NCBI GenBank assembly: GCA_902729315.2
Contig: LR746265.1
Coordinates: 5,746,892 to 5,810,891, forward strand
Direction of reading: 5' to 3'
Length of the DNA: 64,000 nucleotides
Origin: Spirodela intermedia
Taxonomy: Eukaryota; Streptophyta; Magnoliopsida; Alismatales; Araceae
The position numbers were made by a program, and so were the translations under genes. Below the pieces are notes generated by a model that saw only the letters and a program-made list of their open reading frames with translations, was not told the DNA's origin and made no database searches. Of the stretch, positions 21,350-33,589 are shown piece after piece (the stretch's first letter is position 1; each line of letters starts with the position of its first letter).

Positions 21350-22250
21350 TTCATGTCCTATATCTCTCTCAACTAGTTTCTACTCACTTAAAATCTATTT
21401 TTCTTTATTTCAGCCCTTTCTCACTTCTATTAAAAATTGAATATTTTTTTCACAATCAGTTATTGTTTCTTTATTTAAGGGTTTTTCCTTCACATCATCC
21501 TCATTATATTTATTCATCAATCATGAATAATAAATAACTTTATTCAAATTTTCTGTTATTATATTTTCAGTTTTAATATTCTCATTTCCTTCTAATAGTT
21601 CATCTATTTCCTCTTCCTTAAATGATTGAGGATAAAGATCATATAAAATCTTCTCACTCTTCAATGTATTCATTATACTAACATGTTCATTTTATGAACT
21701 TTTTCCTAAATTTGTCATACTAGATTCTCTTTGCTACAATCTTATTGTTGAATGATTTTATAAATTTTTTATGGGCTCACTAAGTAGTTGTTTCTCTTCT
21801 TTCTTATTTTTAAAAGCCTCTATAAATTAACATCATTTGGTTCATTATTTGTTGCATTATTTGACTCATTTGTTGTATCATATTTATAAAATCAAGTTAG
21901 GTTTAAGATGACTAATTTTTTAATATATTTTATTGTTTTATATAAAATTCAAATTTTAAATTAGGTCTAAATACTTTTTGATTTTGAATATTATTTGGAT
22001 CTCTCCACAAAAATTTTTCCCTCTAATTAGGATTATAAGAATTTAAAAAAGGTTTCCTATTTTTATTAAAACTATGGGCTACCTACACTTGTTTTTACGT
22101 AGACTAAAATGATTGATCTAATATATGATATTGAAATTTAAAATTATCATTTACACCACACATAGAACATCTGCTAAATTGAGGGTTAAGAGGTTTTTTA
22201 ATATTTTCAATAAGTAAATCATAATTTTCTAATATTTGATTAATTTATAT
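21350..22250 (-). mobile_element. Decayed Athila-like gag remnant
   Basis: On the minus strand, broken by stops and frame changes, one reads in order a Cys-rich CSMCGVNDNFKF piece (about 22,170), NSYNPN-REKFLWRDPNN (about 22,040), a Met/Gln-rich MIQQMSQIMQQIMNQMM (about 21,870), and an acidic FKEEEIDELLEGNE stretch (about 21,620). This succession is typical of the C-terminal gag region of Athila/Tat Ty3-gypsy elements. It lies downstream, not upstream, of the pol remnant at 24.5-26.4 kb. Confidence 0.6.
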
Positions 22251-22699
22251 TTATCTTATTCTTTAAGTTAGAATTATTTTGTTAATGTAATTCATAAATT
22301 CATCTATTCTTATCTTTACCATATAACTCAAAAGAGGCCTGATCTATAAAATTTTCACTCAAATTTCATAAAGGCTATAAATCTTATCAATGATTTTCTT
22401 CATAAAAGTTCATCCACATGTAAAATTAATTATATTTCTATGTTGTTCTAATAATCAAACATAATTTTTTTATTGAACTATCACTTGGGGTATAACATGA
22501 TGGAATTACTTTCTAAGTAAACTCTTGATTTTTTTTTATTTCTCATGTAAAGTTCATTTTGGTCTTTGAACAAAACTCTATATATATTTTTCTAATATTT
22601 TGAGTTTCTCCTAATAGATAAATTTTCAAAGAAATACTTGTTCTGTCTTTCCAACTAACTAATTATCTATCTAATGTGGATAACCAAATTATCTATCAA

Positions 22700-22899
22700 A
22701 GAAATATAAATTTAATTTTTCTTTATTTTAACTTGTGAATAGAAAAATCATATATAATAACATAATTAACTAAATATTCACATTAGTTATATAAAAAATA
22801 TCTTTTTCAATTTAACATAAATATAAGATTATTTGCCATGAGTTAATATATAAAATATATTATTATTAATTATTAACTCATAATAATGAAGACATACTA
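22700..22899 (+). mobile_element. 3' end fragment of the solo-LTR family
   Basis: It aligns with the last 200 bp of the solo LTRs, including AACATAAATATAAG, CATGAGTTAA and TTATTAACTCATAATAATGAAGAC, with many substitutions. The 5' part of the LTR is missing, so this is an old truncated copy. Confidence 0.7.
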
Positions 22900-24470
22900 C
22901 ATCCCCTAAGTTAGATTATTATTAGTCCTATAGTAATAGAAATTTAAAATTTATTTAGATTTAATAATGTTTCAAAATATTATATTTTTAATATTATTAA
23001 TAATAATAATTTAAGAATGATGAACCTCTAGAAACTTTAGATTCTTATATCAAGTATATAAATAAAAATGATATCAATCTCTTAAATATTTAAGCACTCT
23101 TTTAAATAACAATTTAGACTTCATTTTTTCTATTCACACTTTTATTACTTCTTCACTTTTAGATATATTTTAAAATACTTCAATTATCAATGTTCATCTT
23201 AGAATAATATTGATCCTATATATTTTTTTTCAAGAGTTAGATTATTGAAGTTTATACTATTTTTCTTATATTTTTTCTTTAGTGCATAAGTAACTTTTCT
23301 TGTAGACAAATTTAACAATAAGAATAATGTCTCGCACCCTCCATATGTATTCTTTATTTTTAGAGCTTTCACATTATCTACTTATTTGGTAATAAATATT
23401 TTTTTATAGATAAATTTTGACAATGAGAATGCTATCTCACACCCTCTATGTGTATTCATTTTCAAAATTTTTACATTATTCTTTTCTTCTAAAATTTAAA
23501 ATAATTGATTTCTCCTCACAAATTTTATAAATCAAGTTTTAAAAATCTCTATTAAACTCAAATAATCAATCAAAATTTTACATCAAGTAAATATTACTCA
23601 TCAAGATCATGAAGTGAAAATCTATACAATAAAATTCATGTTATCTATCATGTATCTATGGGGTATTCTAACATTTAATGCTATTAAATTATTATTCTAA
23701 GTTAATAATAATCATCTTAATATCTTTTGGTATCAATCATTCTAATTGATTGAATTTTCATGCATGCAATATGATGTAAGAAATAAAGTATATTTAATAG
23801 TTTTGACAGTTCTAACAACTCTATTTTTTTTCTAACAACTATGAATTTGTCAAAATTTTGTAGAAATAAATCAAAACTATCATCTTTGTAGCTATAATTT
23901 TCAAATTTTAACTATATTTCTCTAAGAGGTTGAAATGTGAGAAAAAGGTCTCTAAATTTTTGAATCTCGAATTATTTTTTCTGCTGTTTTGATAGTAAGT
24001 GGACTGTTTTCTATTATTTTTGATAAAAAACTAGAAAAAAATGCTATTAAATTCATGATTTTTTTTTCTCATTTCTTTTTATATGTGAGTTCGAAAATAG
24101 ATTCAAACAATGTGCTAAATCATTATACAACCATAATTAAAATTTAATACTTCAGCCCCCAACTTAAAAATGACATTATCTTCATTGACACAGAAAAACT
24201 GAAATATAATATATAGAAAAGATAATTTTTAAGTAAAACATATATACATGTAAATTTAAATAATAAAAATACTATCATAAAAGGTAAAGTTCAGAAGGAC
24301 ATCACCTTAACTTCGTTTTTGGATTTTCCACCTCATCCTTCATGCTTCCTTCTATATTTTTATTTTAAAGAAACATGCACATAAAATATGATGTGAAATT
24401 CTAAAAAAAATAGAACTTCAAAAGACAACATAATTAATGAAATAAAACCATGGGTTGCCTCTCATGTAGT
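22900..24470. other. AT-rich stretch, candidate LTR region of the Athila-like element
   Basis: No coding homology. It lies just downstream (minus strand) of the integrase end, where PPT and LTR are expected. TTCAGCCCCCAACTTAAAAATGACATT... near 24,152 resembles sequence commonly found just before the 3' LTR of Athila/Tat elements. LTR ends could not be fixed. Confidence 0.3.
23301..23485. repeat. Diverged tandem duplication, period about 105 bp
   Basis: TGTAGACAAATTTAACAATAAGAATAATGTCTCGCACCCTC-like sequence at 23,301 recurs at 23,406 with about 20% change. AT-rich, non-coding. Confidence 0.7.
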
Positions 24471-24479
24471 GCTGAATTA

Positions 24480-26445
24480 AATTTTTGAGCTAGACAAATC
24501 AATCATAATCTTGAATTTCTTTTAACAAAAAAATTTCTTTTTCTACAAGGTGTTCATTTTCTATATAATGTTTAAGCTGCTGTTCATTTACCTTAAATTT
24601 ATGATCATCTCTAGGATCTTCAATCATCACAGCCCTATGACCATATAACTCTTCTAGCATATATGACCCTATCTATTTTGATTTTAATTTTCTTGAAGTA
24701 ATTTCAGCCTAGAATCATAGAGCCACAACTTTGTGTCCAACATCAAAGAAATTAATGCTAATATATTTATCATCAAATCTTTTAGTTTTTTCTTTATATA
24801 TTATTTGATTTTCATAAGCTTCTTTCCTCAACTCCTCTAATTCATACATTTGAAAAATACTATGACTCCTATTGATTTTTTATTCATACTTAATTTTTTA
24901 TAGACTTTTATGTTTTATGTTTTATTTCCACATAAAAATGATATGATTTTTCAAAAATGAGACAAAATGAAGCATTCCTATGTAATTTTTATATGATGTT
25001 CTATAAACCTATAATACATCTTGTAATTTTGTGGGTCAATCTTTCTTATCAAGTCTAACTATTTTTTTCAAAATCTTTTGGATTTCTCGATTTGTTACTT
25101 TAGTTTGCTTATTTGTTTGGGGGTGATATGGAGTGGCTAGTCTATAGTGTATTTCATTATTCATCGACAATTTTTTGAAGTGTTTATTCGTAAAATGTGT
25201 TTCTCCATCACTAATAATTACTCTAGGACACTCAATGTAAAAATATTTTTCTACATAAATTTCATCATGATTTTATGATCATTAGTTCTAGTAGTAATAG
25301 CTTCTGCCCATTTAGATATATAATCAATTACAAGCAAAATAGATTCATATCTTTCTGATGGTGTGAATGGACCCATGAAGTTTATACCTCATACATAATT
25401 TTTTTTGACAACTAACATGTTACTCATGAACATTTAATCTCTTTTGTTCCTATTACATGTAGATTGTGACTAAATATATGTTTCACTAAATTATATAACT
25501 ATTGTCGGTTAATAACAACCACAATGAAATATTTTTGCAACTATTTTTTGTCTAGAAAAATGTCCTCCACAATTAGGCAAATGACACATGTTAAGTTAGA
25601 ATTATTTTTCGACTTTGATTTTCTTTTTCATTCACACATCTCTTTAAAATTTGATCATTTATTAAAAAACATAAATTAGGATCATGTCAAAAATAATTTC
25701 TATTTTAGAAAATATTTTTTTAATATTATTATCCTACTATTCTAGAAGTTTTTTAGAAACCAAAAACTTGACAATATGTGTATACTATGGTGAGGGTTGA
25801 TGTTGAGCTGCAATCAATTATTCATTGGGAAATATATCTTGTAAAGATGGTACATTTGTTCATATATCACTCAATCTGGAAAGATGATTAGTAATAACAT
25901 TTTCAAAATATTTTTTATCCTTTATTTTTAAGTCAAATTCTTACCACAATAAAATATATCTTAATAAATATGACTTTGCATCTTTCTTATTGAATAAATA
26001 CTTCAATATTACATGATCAATAAATAATAATTTTAGTTCCTAAAATATATGATCTTAATTTTTATAAATAAAATACTACAGCTAGTTAATCATTTTCAAT
26101 CGTGGTATAACTTAATTGAGTATTGGATATAGTTTTGTTAGCATATAAAATTACCATGAGTTTTGACTATTTTTTTTGTCCTAGCACAACCCTTATTGCA
26201 TTATTCGAAGCATCACACATTATTTCAAATAGAAGAGATCAATCAAGAGCTTATTAAATAAGTGCCTCAATAAGTAATCTTTTAATTTCAGAAAAAAATT
26301 CAAAATATTTCTCATCAAAATTAAAATTCACTTATTTAGATAATAACATGATAATAGGTCTAAAGTTTTTAAAAAATCTTGAATAAATTTTTTCTATAAT
26401 AACCTGCATGACCTAAAGAAACTCTCATCAACGGTCCTTGAAACT
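24480..26445 (-). mobile_element. Decayed Athila/Tat-like Ty3-gypsy pol (RT end, RNase H, integrase)
   Basis: Minus-strand reading from 26,440 down gives an RT tail (RVSLGHAGYYRKN), an RNase H region (MCDASNNAIRVVLGQ, then IDHVILKYLFNKKDAKSYLL) near 26.2-25.9 kb, an integrase core (GINFMGPFTPSERYES and LLVIDYISKWAEAIT) near 25.38-25.28 kb, the DGETHFTNKHFKK and TPYHPQTNKQ motifs near 25.2-25.1 kb, and an integrase C-terminus (EAYENQIIYKEKTKRFDDK, then FKVNEQQLKHY) near 24.8-24.57 kb. Frames are broken many times. The first catalytic Asp position reads Asn. The rest of RT, the protease and gag are missing on the upstream side, where the element stops at about 26,445. Confidence 0.85.
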
Positions 26446-26602
26446 ATGAGTGCACATGAATCTCACAAAGAGAGAGTAATTTGTGTATTATTGGTCACCC
26501 AAAAGAAGAAACTGCATGGGGGAATCACACGAGATCTGAAGGTCATGTGCCGAGACCGGTGTTGCATTTTCCCTCCTCCGGACCAACGAGCAGGTGAGGA
26601 GC

Positions 26603-27064
26603 CTAGGTCCGGCAGCAGGAAAGACGAGGGGTTGAGTTCTTGGTGGGGCCGATGATGGGAAGGATTTCGGTGCCGGTGTCTTGGGTGGCAGAGCGACACT
26701 TCCACTTGTTCCAGGTGAGGAGCAGCAGCACGACGGCGAGCGCCAATGGGAGAAACCAGACGTGGAGTAGCGAGAGAGGAGGAAGGGCAGGGCATGACCT
26801 GAGCACAAAAACCACCAAAGTCGAAACAAGGGCGACGGGCTGCCCACACTTTTCTATCCAGGGCATCGCCGGAACAGCTCCTCCTCCAGAGGGGCGGAGG
26901 GAGAGAACGGAGAGGACCACCGCCACCTTGAAGGTGAGGTAAACAAGGGCTGAGTACAGCTCAAAGAGGAGGCTGCTTGTGCCCCCCTGCACTCGTTGCT
27001 GAGTGTCTGTCATCATGAAGCAGATTGCGAGCAGCGCTAACAAGAAATAGTAGTTTTGACCCAT
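26603..27064 (-). CDS. Small membrane protein, paralogue D2 (unknown function)
   Basis: ORF of 153 residues from MGQNYYFLLALLA; an upstream in-frame ATG at 27,121 would add 19 residues (MLNKKKIQLF...). Four hydrophobic segments at about residues 5-18, 38-56, 73-87 and 102-120, then WNKWKCRS and a polar tail ending TPRLSCCRT. It aligns with the ORF at 20,091-20,531, including the PVALVS, VWFLP and TPRLS motifs, and with the antisense half of the chimeric fragment at 17.96 kb. It contains an extra 28-residue segment relative to D1 that is also in the chimeric fragment, so the longer form is probably ancestral. Function not recognised. Confidence 0.6.
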   Translation of the reverse strand: MGQNYYFLLALLAICFMMTDTQQRVQGGTSSLLFELYSALVYLTFKVAVVLSVLSLRPSGGGAVPAMPWIEKCGQPVALVSTLVVFVLRSCPALPPLSLLHVWFLPLALAVVLLLLTWNKWKCRSATQDTGTEILPIIGPTKNSTPRLSCCRT

Positions 27065-27179
27065 TTTGATCCACTTAGCCAAGTTTAGAAGAAATAGTTG
27101 TATTTTTTTCTTATTTAACATATTTATTATTATTATTTTTCATTCCTCTCTCTCTCTCTCTTGTTAGTCAACAGTTCTC

Positions 27180-27690
27180 TCACTAGCTTTTGTGGTGGTG
27201 TCGATAGTAACACAACATCACATGTGTGGAACAAGTAGACTAGCACACTCTCGTGTTGGATAATGGCTGGTGATCCACCGGTAGATGTTCTAGGTTGTGT
27301 TGAAGCAAGGGAACAAGATGTCAAAATTGATGCCAATGGACGTAGGGAGCATGTAGCAATAATAGGGCGACATAGGGAGCAAGAGTATGGTTCATGTACT
27401 AGGAGACTATTAACCAATAGACATAGGGAGCAAGATTATGGTGCACGTACAAGGAGACACTGTAGCAGGGAGCAAGAAGATTATGGCCTATTAATGGTGT
27501 CAAGGCGATCTTGAGACATTTTATCCTGTCATTTAAAAAGGGGAAGATCTCCTCCTGACCAGCTAGATGGGTATTCTCATGTTCTGGGTTGTGTAGTGTG
27601 TTCATTAACGTCGGTGCTGACCCCTCTTGTGTACTTATATTTCCTTTGAAGCTCTTTAATGTGGCTTTTCTACGGTATTTTTTCTATTTA
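27180..27690. repeat. Dispersed repeat shared with 37.28-37.5 kb
   Basis: GTAACACAACATCACATGTG...AGTAGACTAGCACAC...GATGTTCTAGGTTGTGTTGAAGCAAG matches 37,290-37,450 with moderate divergence. Next to it, CATAGGGAGCAAGA recurs at about 27,370 and 27,421 (period 51 bp) with a partial third copy near 27,462, giving a plus-strand ORF with a repeated HREQ-YG motif. The 37.3 kb copy lies at the downstream end of the chromovirus remnant, so this may be that element's LTR. Terminal sequences were not resolved. Confidence 0.5.
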
Positions 27691-27946
27691 GTCCTCTAAA
27701 TGTTTTTGATTTAAGTTACAGGCCAGGAGGGAGTAGGAATTTTAGAGAAGCCTTGTTGACCCGAGCTTTTGGGCTTATTGGTTAGTAGGCCGGTTTTAAT
27801 AACCGCGGGGTTTAGAATATCTACACCCTTGCGTCTCACGACAGACGGGCCTCTCCCCCCCGGCGGCGGCCTGTTCGGCAAAATCACAACCTTCTTGCCT
27901 CTGCGAGGCCGAGTTCTTGTGGAGCTACTGTCACCCCAGCGCGGTT

Positions 27947-28118
27947 ATGCCGGGGAAAGGGCAGAGGAGGCGGGAGAAGAACTACAGGGCCGCCCACGGC
28001 GGCGACTCCCGCCTACCACCCCCGCCCGATCCTCGTGCTGCGGATGCTGTCCCTTCCAAGCTCCGCCGCCTTATGCAGCTCATGAAAGGCCCTCCCCTTG
28101 GCCAAGGTGCCCCCCTTC

Positions 28119-28151
<33 letters not shown>

Positions 28152-30983
28152 TTTCTGTTCTATTCGTCGATTTTCTAAGCATTGGCGTTTCCCTTGACGT
28201 GGGTACAGGGACTTCTGTGGGTAGTAAAGACGGTCGGGGTCGCCAGGATAAACCAACCAACCGAGGCAACTCAGTAAGGCTCTTTCGATGCATAGTCACT
28301 TGAGTGTTCGCCGTAATTCTAACCATCTTCTTCGTATTGGTATTTCAATAGTGGTTTTCTGGCGATTTGGATTCCGTCTTATTGTTTTGAGTTTATTTCT
28401 AAGCTGGATGTTTTCCCGCATTGGTTAGCACAACGCTAGACGACGACTGTACTGCAAGTTCCTGTGGGAATCACTCTGTGGGATACATACACTGTCTCTC
28501 ACTGGGACCGGAAAGTTATGTCTTTATGTTGCCCTGATTGATTTCTTTGAATTTTACAACAATATTATCGAGAGATTCTTTCTTCCCTCTGTCAGGGAAG
28601 ACTGCTACTCGATGACTCGGGGGAAATAGTGGTTGTGGACATTCCCAATTCTTATATCTCACTTGACAGCCACATAGCGTTTGAGATGCGACCTAAATTT
28701 GAGTGGGTGCCTCAGTATTAGATTTGGATGACAGCCGCAGTTGAAGCTTCTTGTAGCTCTCGGTATGACAAGTTCATCAACACGTGATAAAATGTGACTT
28801 GAATGGCATATCGGGACGAAATACTTGTGAAGGGCGGCACCAGATGCTATAAACCACCAAGGAAGCTATGCTGCCTGCTAAGGAGATTCCACCATGAAAA
28901 CGTGTCTATCTACCATGATTGTTTTCTTTTTTGCTTTTATTCTTACTTTCGAGTTGACCTCTGTGGAGGGGATTGCTTGGTTGTTCTTCTTTGTCATGTT
29001 TCCTTTCAGAAAAAATTCTCTCTTGTTTCCAGATGTCTACTCTTTCCCCTTCCATATTTTCCAGACTGCTTCACTTTTTCTGGTGTTCGTTATTGGCATG
29101 GATAGTTTTGAGTTTTACACCATCCTCGTCCCCTTGAGAAGAACTCATTTCCTCATTAGTTTCGGGCTATTCCGAGTTAGGGATGTATCAATACCATTAT
29201 TTATCTGGTTACAACATCAAGATATTATACCATTGATAGAATTTAAACTGGTTGACCAGATTGAGGAGACATTATTGAGCAAGATGAAAGCGGATCCTGA
29301 CGAAATGGCAGATATGGGTTCGCATGATAAGAAAAAAAGAAAACGAGCAAAGAAAGGTGCCAGGGACCTTCGATTTCAGGATCTAGAGCTAGCTGGTGGA
29401 CAGAGGAAGCAGAAGCGTAAGGAGTAAGTAAATATTTAATGTTGAAGATTTCTTTTTTCGTCATATAATGTCCATAAGATTCATTTAGATTCTTGTAATC
29501 TCCGAGTTAATGTCACCCAAGACGTTGTTTTGGAACGGTTAAAGACATAATCTATCAATGAAAGAACTTGGTTACAAGTGGTTATTGTTTCTTCTTTAAT
29601 TTTGAAGAAGCTTCCTTTGACACTTCAAGAATAATTTTAAATGGGTAATTCCCTAATCTATTTTTTGGTAGAGAAAGGGCGCAATGCTTCTTTAGTCGCA
29701 TTAAATCTGATTGGGTTTTCTCTGAGTCATGCTTTGTAGCAACTGTTGTTTTCTTTTCTTTGGACGAATCGCAAATATGAAAGCTCAAGAAAGGTCCTCG
29801 TTTTTCTGCTTTGTTTACTCATCTCTTCTTTTGTAATTTACATTCGTGCTATTACGGAGCCAGACTTGTTTGAAAATTAAGTAGATTCTGTATGTAACTT
29901 AATGAACTGCTTTTAAGAGCTATCTGTGAATAAGATAGTACAAGAGCCTTAGGTTTATTTTGAAGGATAAACCTGTGCTGAAAGCCTAGATAAGCTGTGA
30001 AAGAATTTGAGGTCTTGCTATAGATTCAAACTCACAGGAAAATTTTGATGTTATCACAATTTATCCATGTTTACCATCTGTATGAAAAGTTGGATCAAGC
30101 AGTACGAGTGACAATGTTTGTTCTTTAATCGAGATATCTCAAGGTCAAGTTTTTCTGAAACAAAATTTATAATATTTTTTTCAAATGTAAATGAGCAACT
30201 TTCAAGGGGTTTCTCCAAAACAAGGGTTACCCATTTCTAATTTTGGAGGGTTGGCTCGTGCCCAAAATGCAGATAACTTGCTAGCATATTAGTTTCATGC
30301 TTTGAAGGTTAAAATTTACAAAGCTATGTTTTTTTTTTTTGATAAGATCGAAAGCCGTTATGCCCTGTTTTAGATGCCTTCGGTTGAGTACTTGCTGAAT
30401 CTAAAACTGTGTTGCTTTCAAAACTTTCCTGTTCTTTGAGGTGGATTACTTGTTGGGAGGTAGATGGTGAACTTAGGGTGTTGCCTCGTTGTTGTCTTTC
30501 TCATCAAAGTTCCTAACCAACAACTCAGTGCTCTTCTTCAAATCAAAATGGCCGATGATATTGATAACACTATGTGCATTTGGGTTACTGCGGGTTGGGT
30601 TCTCTTTTCCATCTAAATTATGTTATGCTGGATCATATTGATCAGGTACTTGAAAGCAAGAAAGATAAAAAGCAAGAGAGCGAGGAACAGTGAAAGTTCA
30701 GAGTTTCCTGGCCGTCAGGAAGTTAAATTTGGTGAAGTTGTCGATGCTCCGCCGAAGCTATCATTTCCTAAGGTATCGCCAACTACTTGCCCATGCAGTT
30801 TAATCTCCATGTGATCGTGGATTTGAAAGTTCTCTGCCATTTTTCCAGGGTTTAAAGACTGCCCTTGATGCTTCGACTGAGAGGCGTCGTCTGCAGGCCA
30901 TTGAGGCATATCGGAGTCAGAAAGGATGGGAATCAAGACTTGGCATCCATCTCCCTCTCGTTTCCGAAGGGCATTCTCAATAG
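27947..30983 (+). CDS. CCDC137-like basic coiled-coil protein, intact
   Basis: Five exons in frame with GT-AG ends: 27,947-28,106; 28,209-28,273; 29,260-29,423; 30,646-30,772; 30,849-30,983. They give 216 residues. The N-terminus KGQRRREKNYRAAHGG, the PPPDP and LPSKLRRLMQ-type region, the KKKRKRAKKG and DLRFQ segment, FPGRQEVKFGEVVDAPPKLS, and the C-terminal RRRLQAIEAYRSQKGW match plant proteins annotated as coiled-coil domain-containing protein 137. Animal CCDC137 is a nucleolar and chromosome-surface protein; the plant role is not established. The many Lys/Arg clusters suggest a nuclear or nucleolar location. Exon 2-3 joining is the least certain step because intron 2 holds a long open frame (28,894 onward) that runs into exon 3. 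Its 3' end faces the CYP704 gene only 310 bp away. Two dead paralogues lie at 600 and 47,815. Confidence 0.8.
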
Positions 30984-31293
30984 TTCTTGGAATTTTCCAG
31001 GATGTCTGGGGGGACTAAATTTGCCCTCATCCGCATCTGATTCTCCGTGTGTCTTCGAGCAGGATCTGTGGCATCCATCCGGAGATCTTTCTGGGTTTGT
31101 AATGGATTTTTACCCTTTACAAGACGATCCTATTGCATGTAGTGACGATATTTTTATTAATCTCACTGTTCGCAGCACGGGTTTTTGGATTGTTCCTCTC
31201 AGCTAATTTCTGCTAAACAGTTTCATTCTGTGGGGCCACAGAAAGTCGACGTCCAGTGATCCGTACGACATAAGCAGATGGGGTAGGTCAACG

Positions 31294-33280
31294 CTAGAAT
31301 TGTCTTGGAAAAGGTCGCAGGCGCAGCCCCAGCGTCTGCAGCGTGAGCATGGTTCGGTAGCCAACGTCCTTCCCGTCGTCGGCCACCTCGAACGCGAAGA
31401 AGTGGAGGAGGACGGCCGCGAAGATCTTCATCTGGCGATAAGCGAACTCCCTCCCTAGACAAACTCGGGGACCCGCCTGTTGATTTCAAAGATCTGATCA
31501 AGTCTAACTCTCAGCGGAAAGGAAGACAGGAAGAGGGGCTCACCTGAAAGGCGGTGAACATGAAAGGGCTCTCGTGGCGGAGATTACCCCCCTCATCAAG
31601 CCACCGTTCCGGTCGGAAATACTCCGCGTCGTCGCCCCACAGGTCCTCCAGCCTCCCCATGGTGTAGGGCAGATAGACCACGACGTCACCGGCTTTAACG
31701 TCAAATCCATTCGGCAGCGTGTCGTCCGAGAAGCACATCTTCGGGTCCTTCCCGCATTAAAACACATCGGTAAATAGTACGTACCCGAAGAGTTTTGATC
31801 AGATGGTTATTTCCACAGGAAATGACCGGGGTTGGCGTTGGACGGCACCTCTGGAACACCGGGGAAGAGACGCATCGTCTCGTTCAGTGCGGCGTGGAGG
31901 TAGGGAAGATCATCGACGGACGCAAGGTTCTCTGCGAACTCCCCCATGGACAACCCGGGGGAGCTCCCCTTCGTCGCCTCGTTCACCTCTTCCGCCACCT
32001 TCTCCTGCACATTCGGGTGCTTGCACATCATATAGAAGAACCAGGACAGAGTACTTGCCGTGGTCTCCTTTCCGGCGATCATAAAGTTGAGAATGATATC
32101 CCTCAGGTACTTTCTGCTTATTTTTTCCGGCTCCTTCTCCCTCTCCTCCAGGAATCTCGACAATAAGTCGTCCTTCCTCATCTGGCTCCAGAAGGATAAC
32201 TGGTTACAGGGTGAGTGAAACATCGAAATGGAAGGAGCGGGAGGATGGGGAGACCCACCGAGTCGACCCTCTCTCGGGACAGTTGTTCAATTTTTTGGTC
32301 GATGATCTTGTAAACGAAGTCGTCGATTACTCTGATGTTTCTCCTCAGCGTGGCCTCTGTTCCGACGTTCAGAGCCCTCTTGATCTTCCACAAGACATCC
32401 GCGTATCGCCAGATCATCAGCTCGCTGGAATCGTCTAAAGCTTTGGATAATCGGGCCCCTTCCTCGTTTGTTCCGAGGAGGGTGTCGAGGTCCACGCCGA
32501 ACCCGATTTTGAATATGGAGTCCATCGTAGATTTCATGAACAAGTCCTGCGGAGCGCCGTGAATGACCATCCTTCATAGAAATCTCGGATTCGTCGGCGT
32601 GACTACGAAACTTACTTGGATGTCCACCGGCTGGTTCGAGCTCGCCGCCTCAGAGATGAGCTGCGCTAGCCTCGCGGCATGGCGTTTGAAGGTGTTGCTG
32701 CTGTAATCCCTCAGATTCCTAGTAGAGAACTCGAAGCTCGCGAGCTTCCTCTGGTGGCGCCACTGGTCGCCGTCGACGGCGAAGATCCCGTCGCCGAGGA
32801 GGTCCTCGAGGTGGTTGTGGTTGTACGAGCCCTGAAAGGTTGAAGCAGGTCTTAGGCCTATCCAAACAGCAGCCATGAAGGACCAGAGGAGGGGGCCAAT
32901 TCTGTCGGGAGACATCTCCAGGAATATGTGGGCATCTTTCGATGATCCAGCCGCTCACCCAACCTCACCTTGCCGTAGTTGGCGAAGTTGATGCTGAGAA
33001 TGTACTCCACGTCGCGAGGATCTGCCACGTAAACGTAGCTCCGGCTGGGATGGAAGAGCCTGAAACATTTGAATCTGCGGGCTTGGTCCGTGTAGTAGTC
33101 GTGGATTCTGCGGAAGTTGATGATCAGGTTTATGAAGGAGCCCACCAGGGGGGCGTATCTCTTCTTCTTCCTTCCCAGTCGTCCCGGCCGGAGGAGCACT
33201 CGGAGGCAGAGGAGCCCCCCCAGCAGCAGCGCTATGGCGGTGGCAGTGAGGAAAGGATGGCTGGACAGGACAGGCTCCAT
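31294..33280 (-). CDS. CYP704-like cytochrome P450, intact gene B
   Basis: Six exons, each in frame with GT-AG ends: 32,969-33,280; 32,616-32,831; 32,259-32,546; 31,849-32,181; 31,544-31,747; 31,294-31,476. They encode 511 residues. Start MEPVLSSHPFL, anchor helix to about residue 30, then a basic RPGRLGRKKKR stop-transfer. Motifs: I-helix AGKETT, K-helix ETMR with LFPGVP, FRPERW, and heme loop FQAGPRVCLG. Family features (VEYILSINFANYGK, GDGIFAVDG) place it in CYP704, known for fatty-acid hydroxylation at the ER; the exact substrate is unknown. Intron positions and phases equal those of CYP704 C. AATAAA on the minus strand (31,154-31,159) is a possible poly(A) signal and would make its 3' UTR approach the convergent CCDC137-like transcript. 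The dead genes at 7.4-10.3 and 52.7-55.6 kb are its closest paralogues here. Confidence 0.92.
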
Positions 33281-33589
33281 GGCGGGCACCTCCCAGTTTC
33301 GCGACCAATCTCTGTAGCTGAGGACGGCGCAGAACGGTTTGATAAGAAATCCTCCCTATCCTCTTCTAAGTAAATTCTATGGTCAGTATGACATAGAAAA
33401 GCTGTCATGTTACAATGACAGACGCCAGAATGACGACAGAAGTTGAAGACGACTTTTATTTGCATTAGACTTTTCCACATGACAAGTAAGAGTGCGTCCT
33501 TACATTCTAGCAGTTGCGATGGTGAAATGATCCCTAGAGAAAGATATGTTATTTTATTACAGTTTATAGTAGTTTGTATTAATACGCTT

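Noticed and set aside
20600-26440. A host gene cluster in the AT-rich middle
   Set aside because: All protein similarity seen there is retrotransposon gag-pol with many stops; no host exon found.
28894-29427. 177-codon ORF with a signal-like hydrophobic start
   Set aside because: It runs through intron 2 and into exon 3 of the CCDC137-like gene; the exon 3 part is the real coding sequence and the dead paralogues do not keep the rest open.
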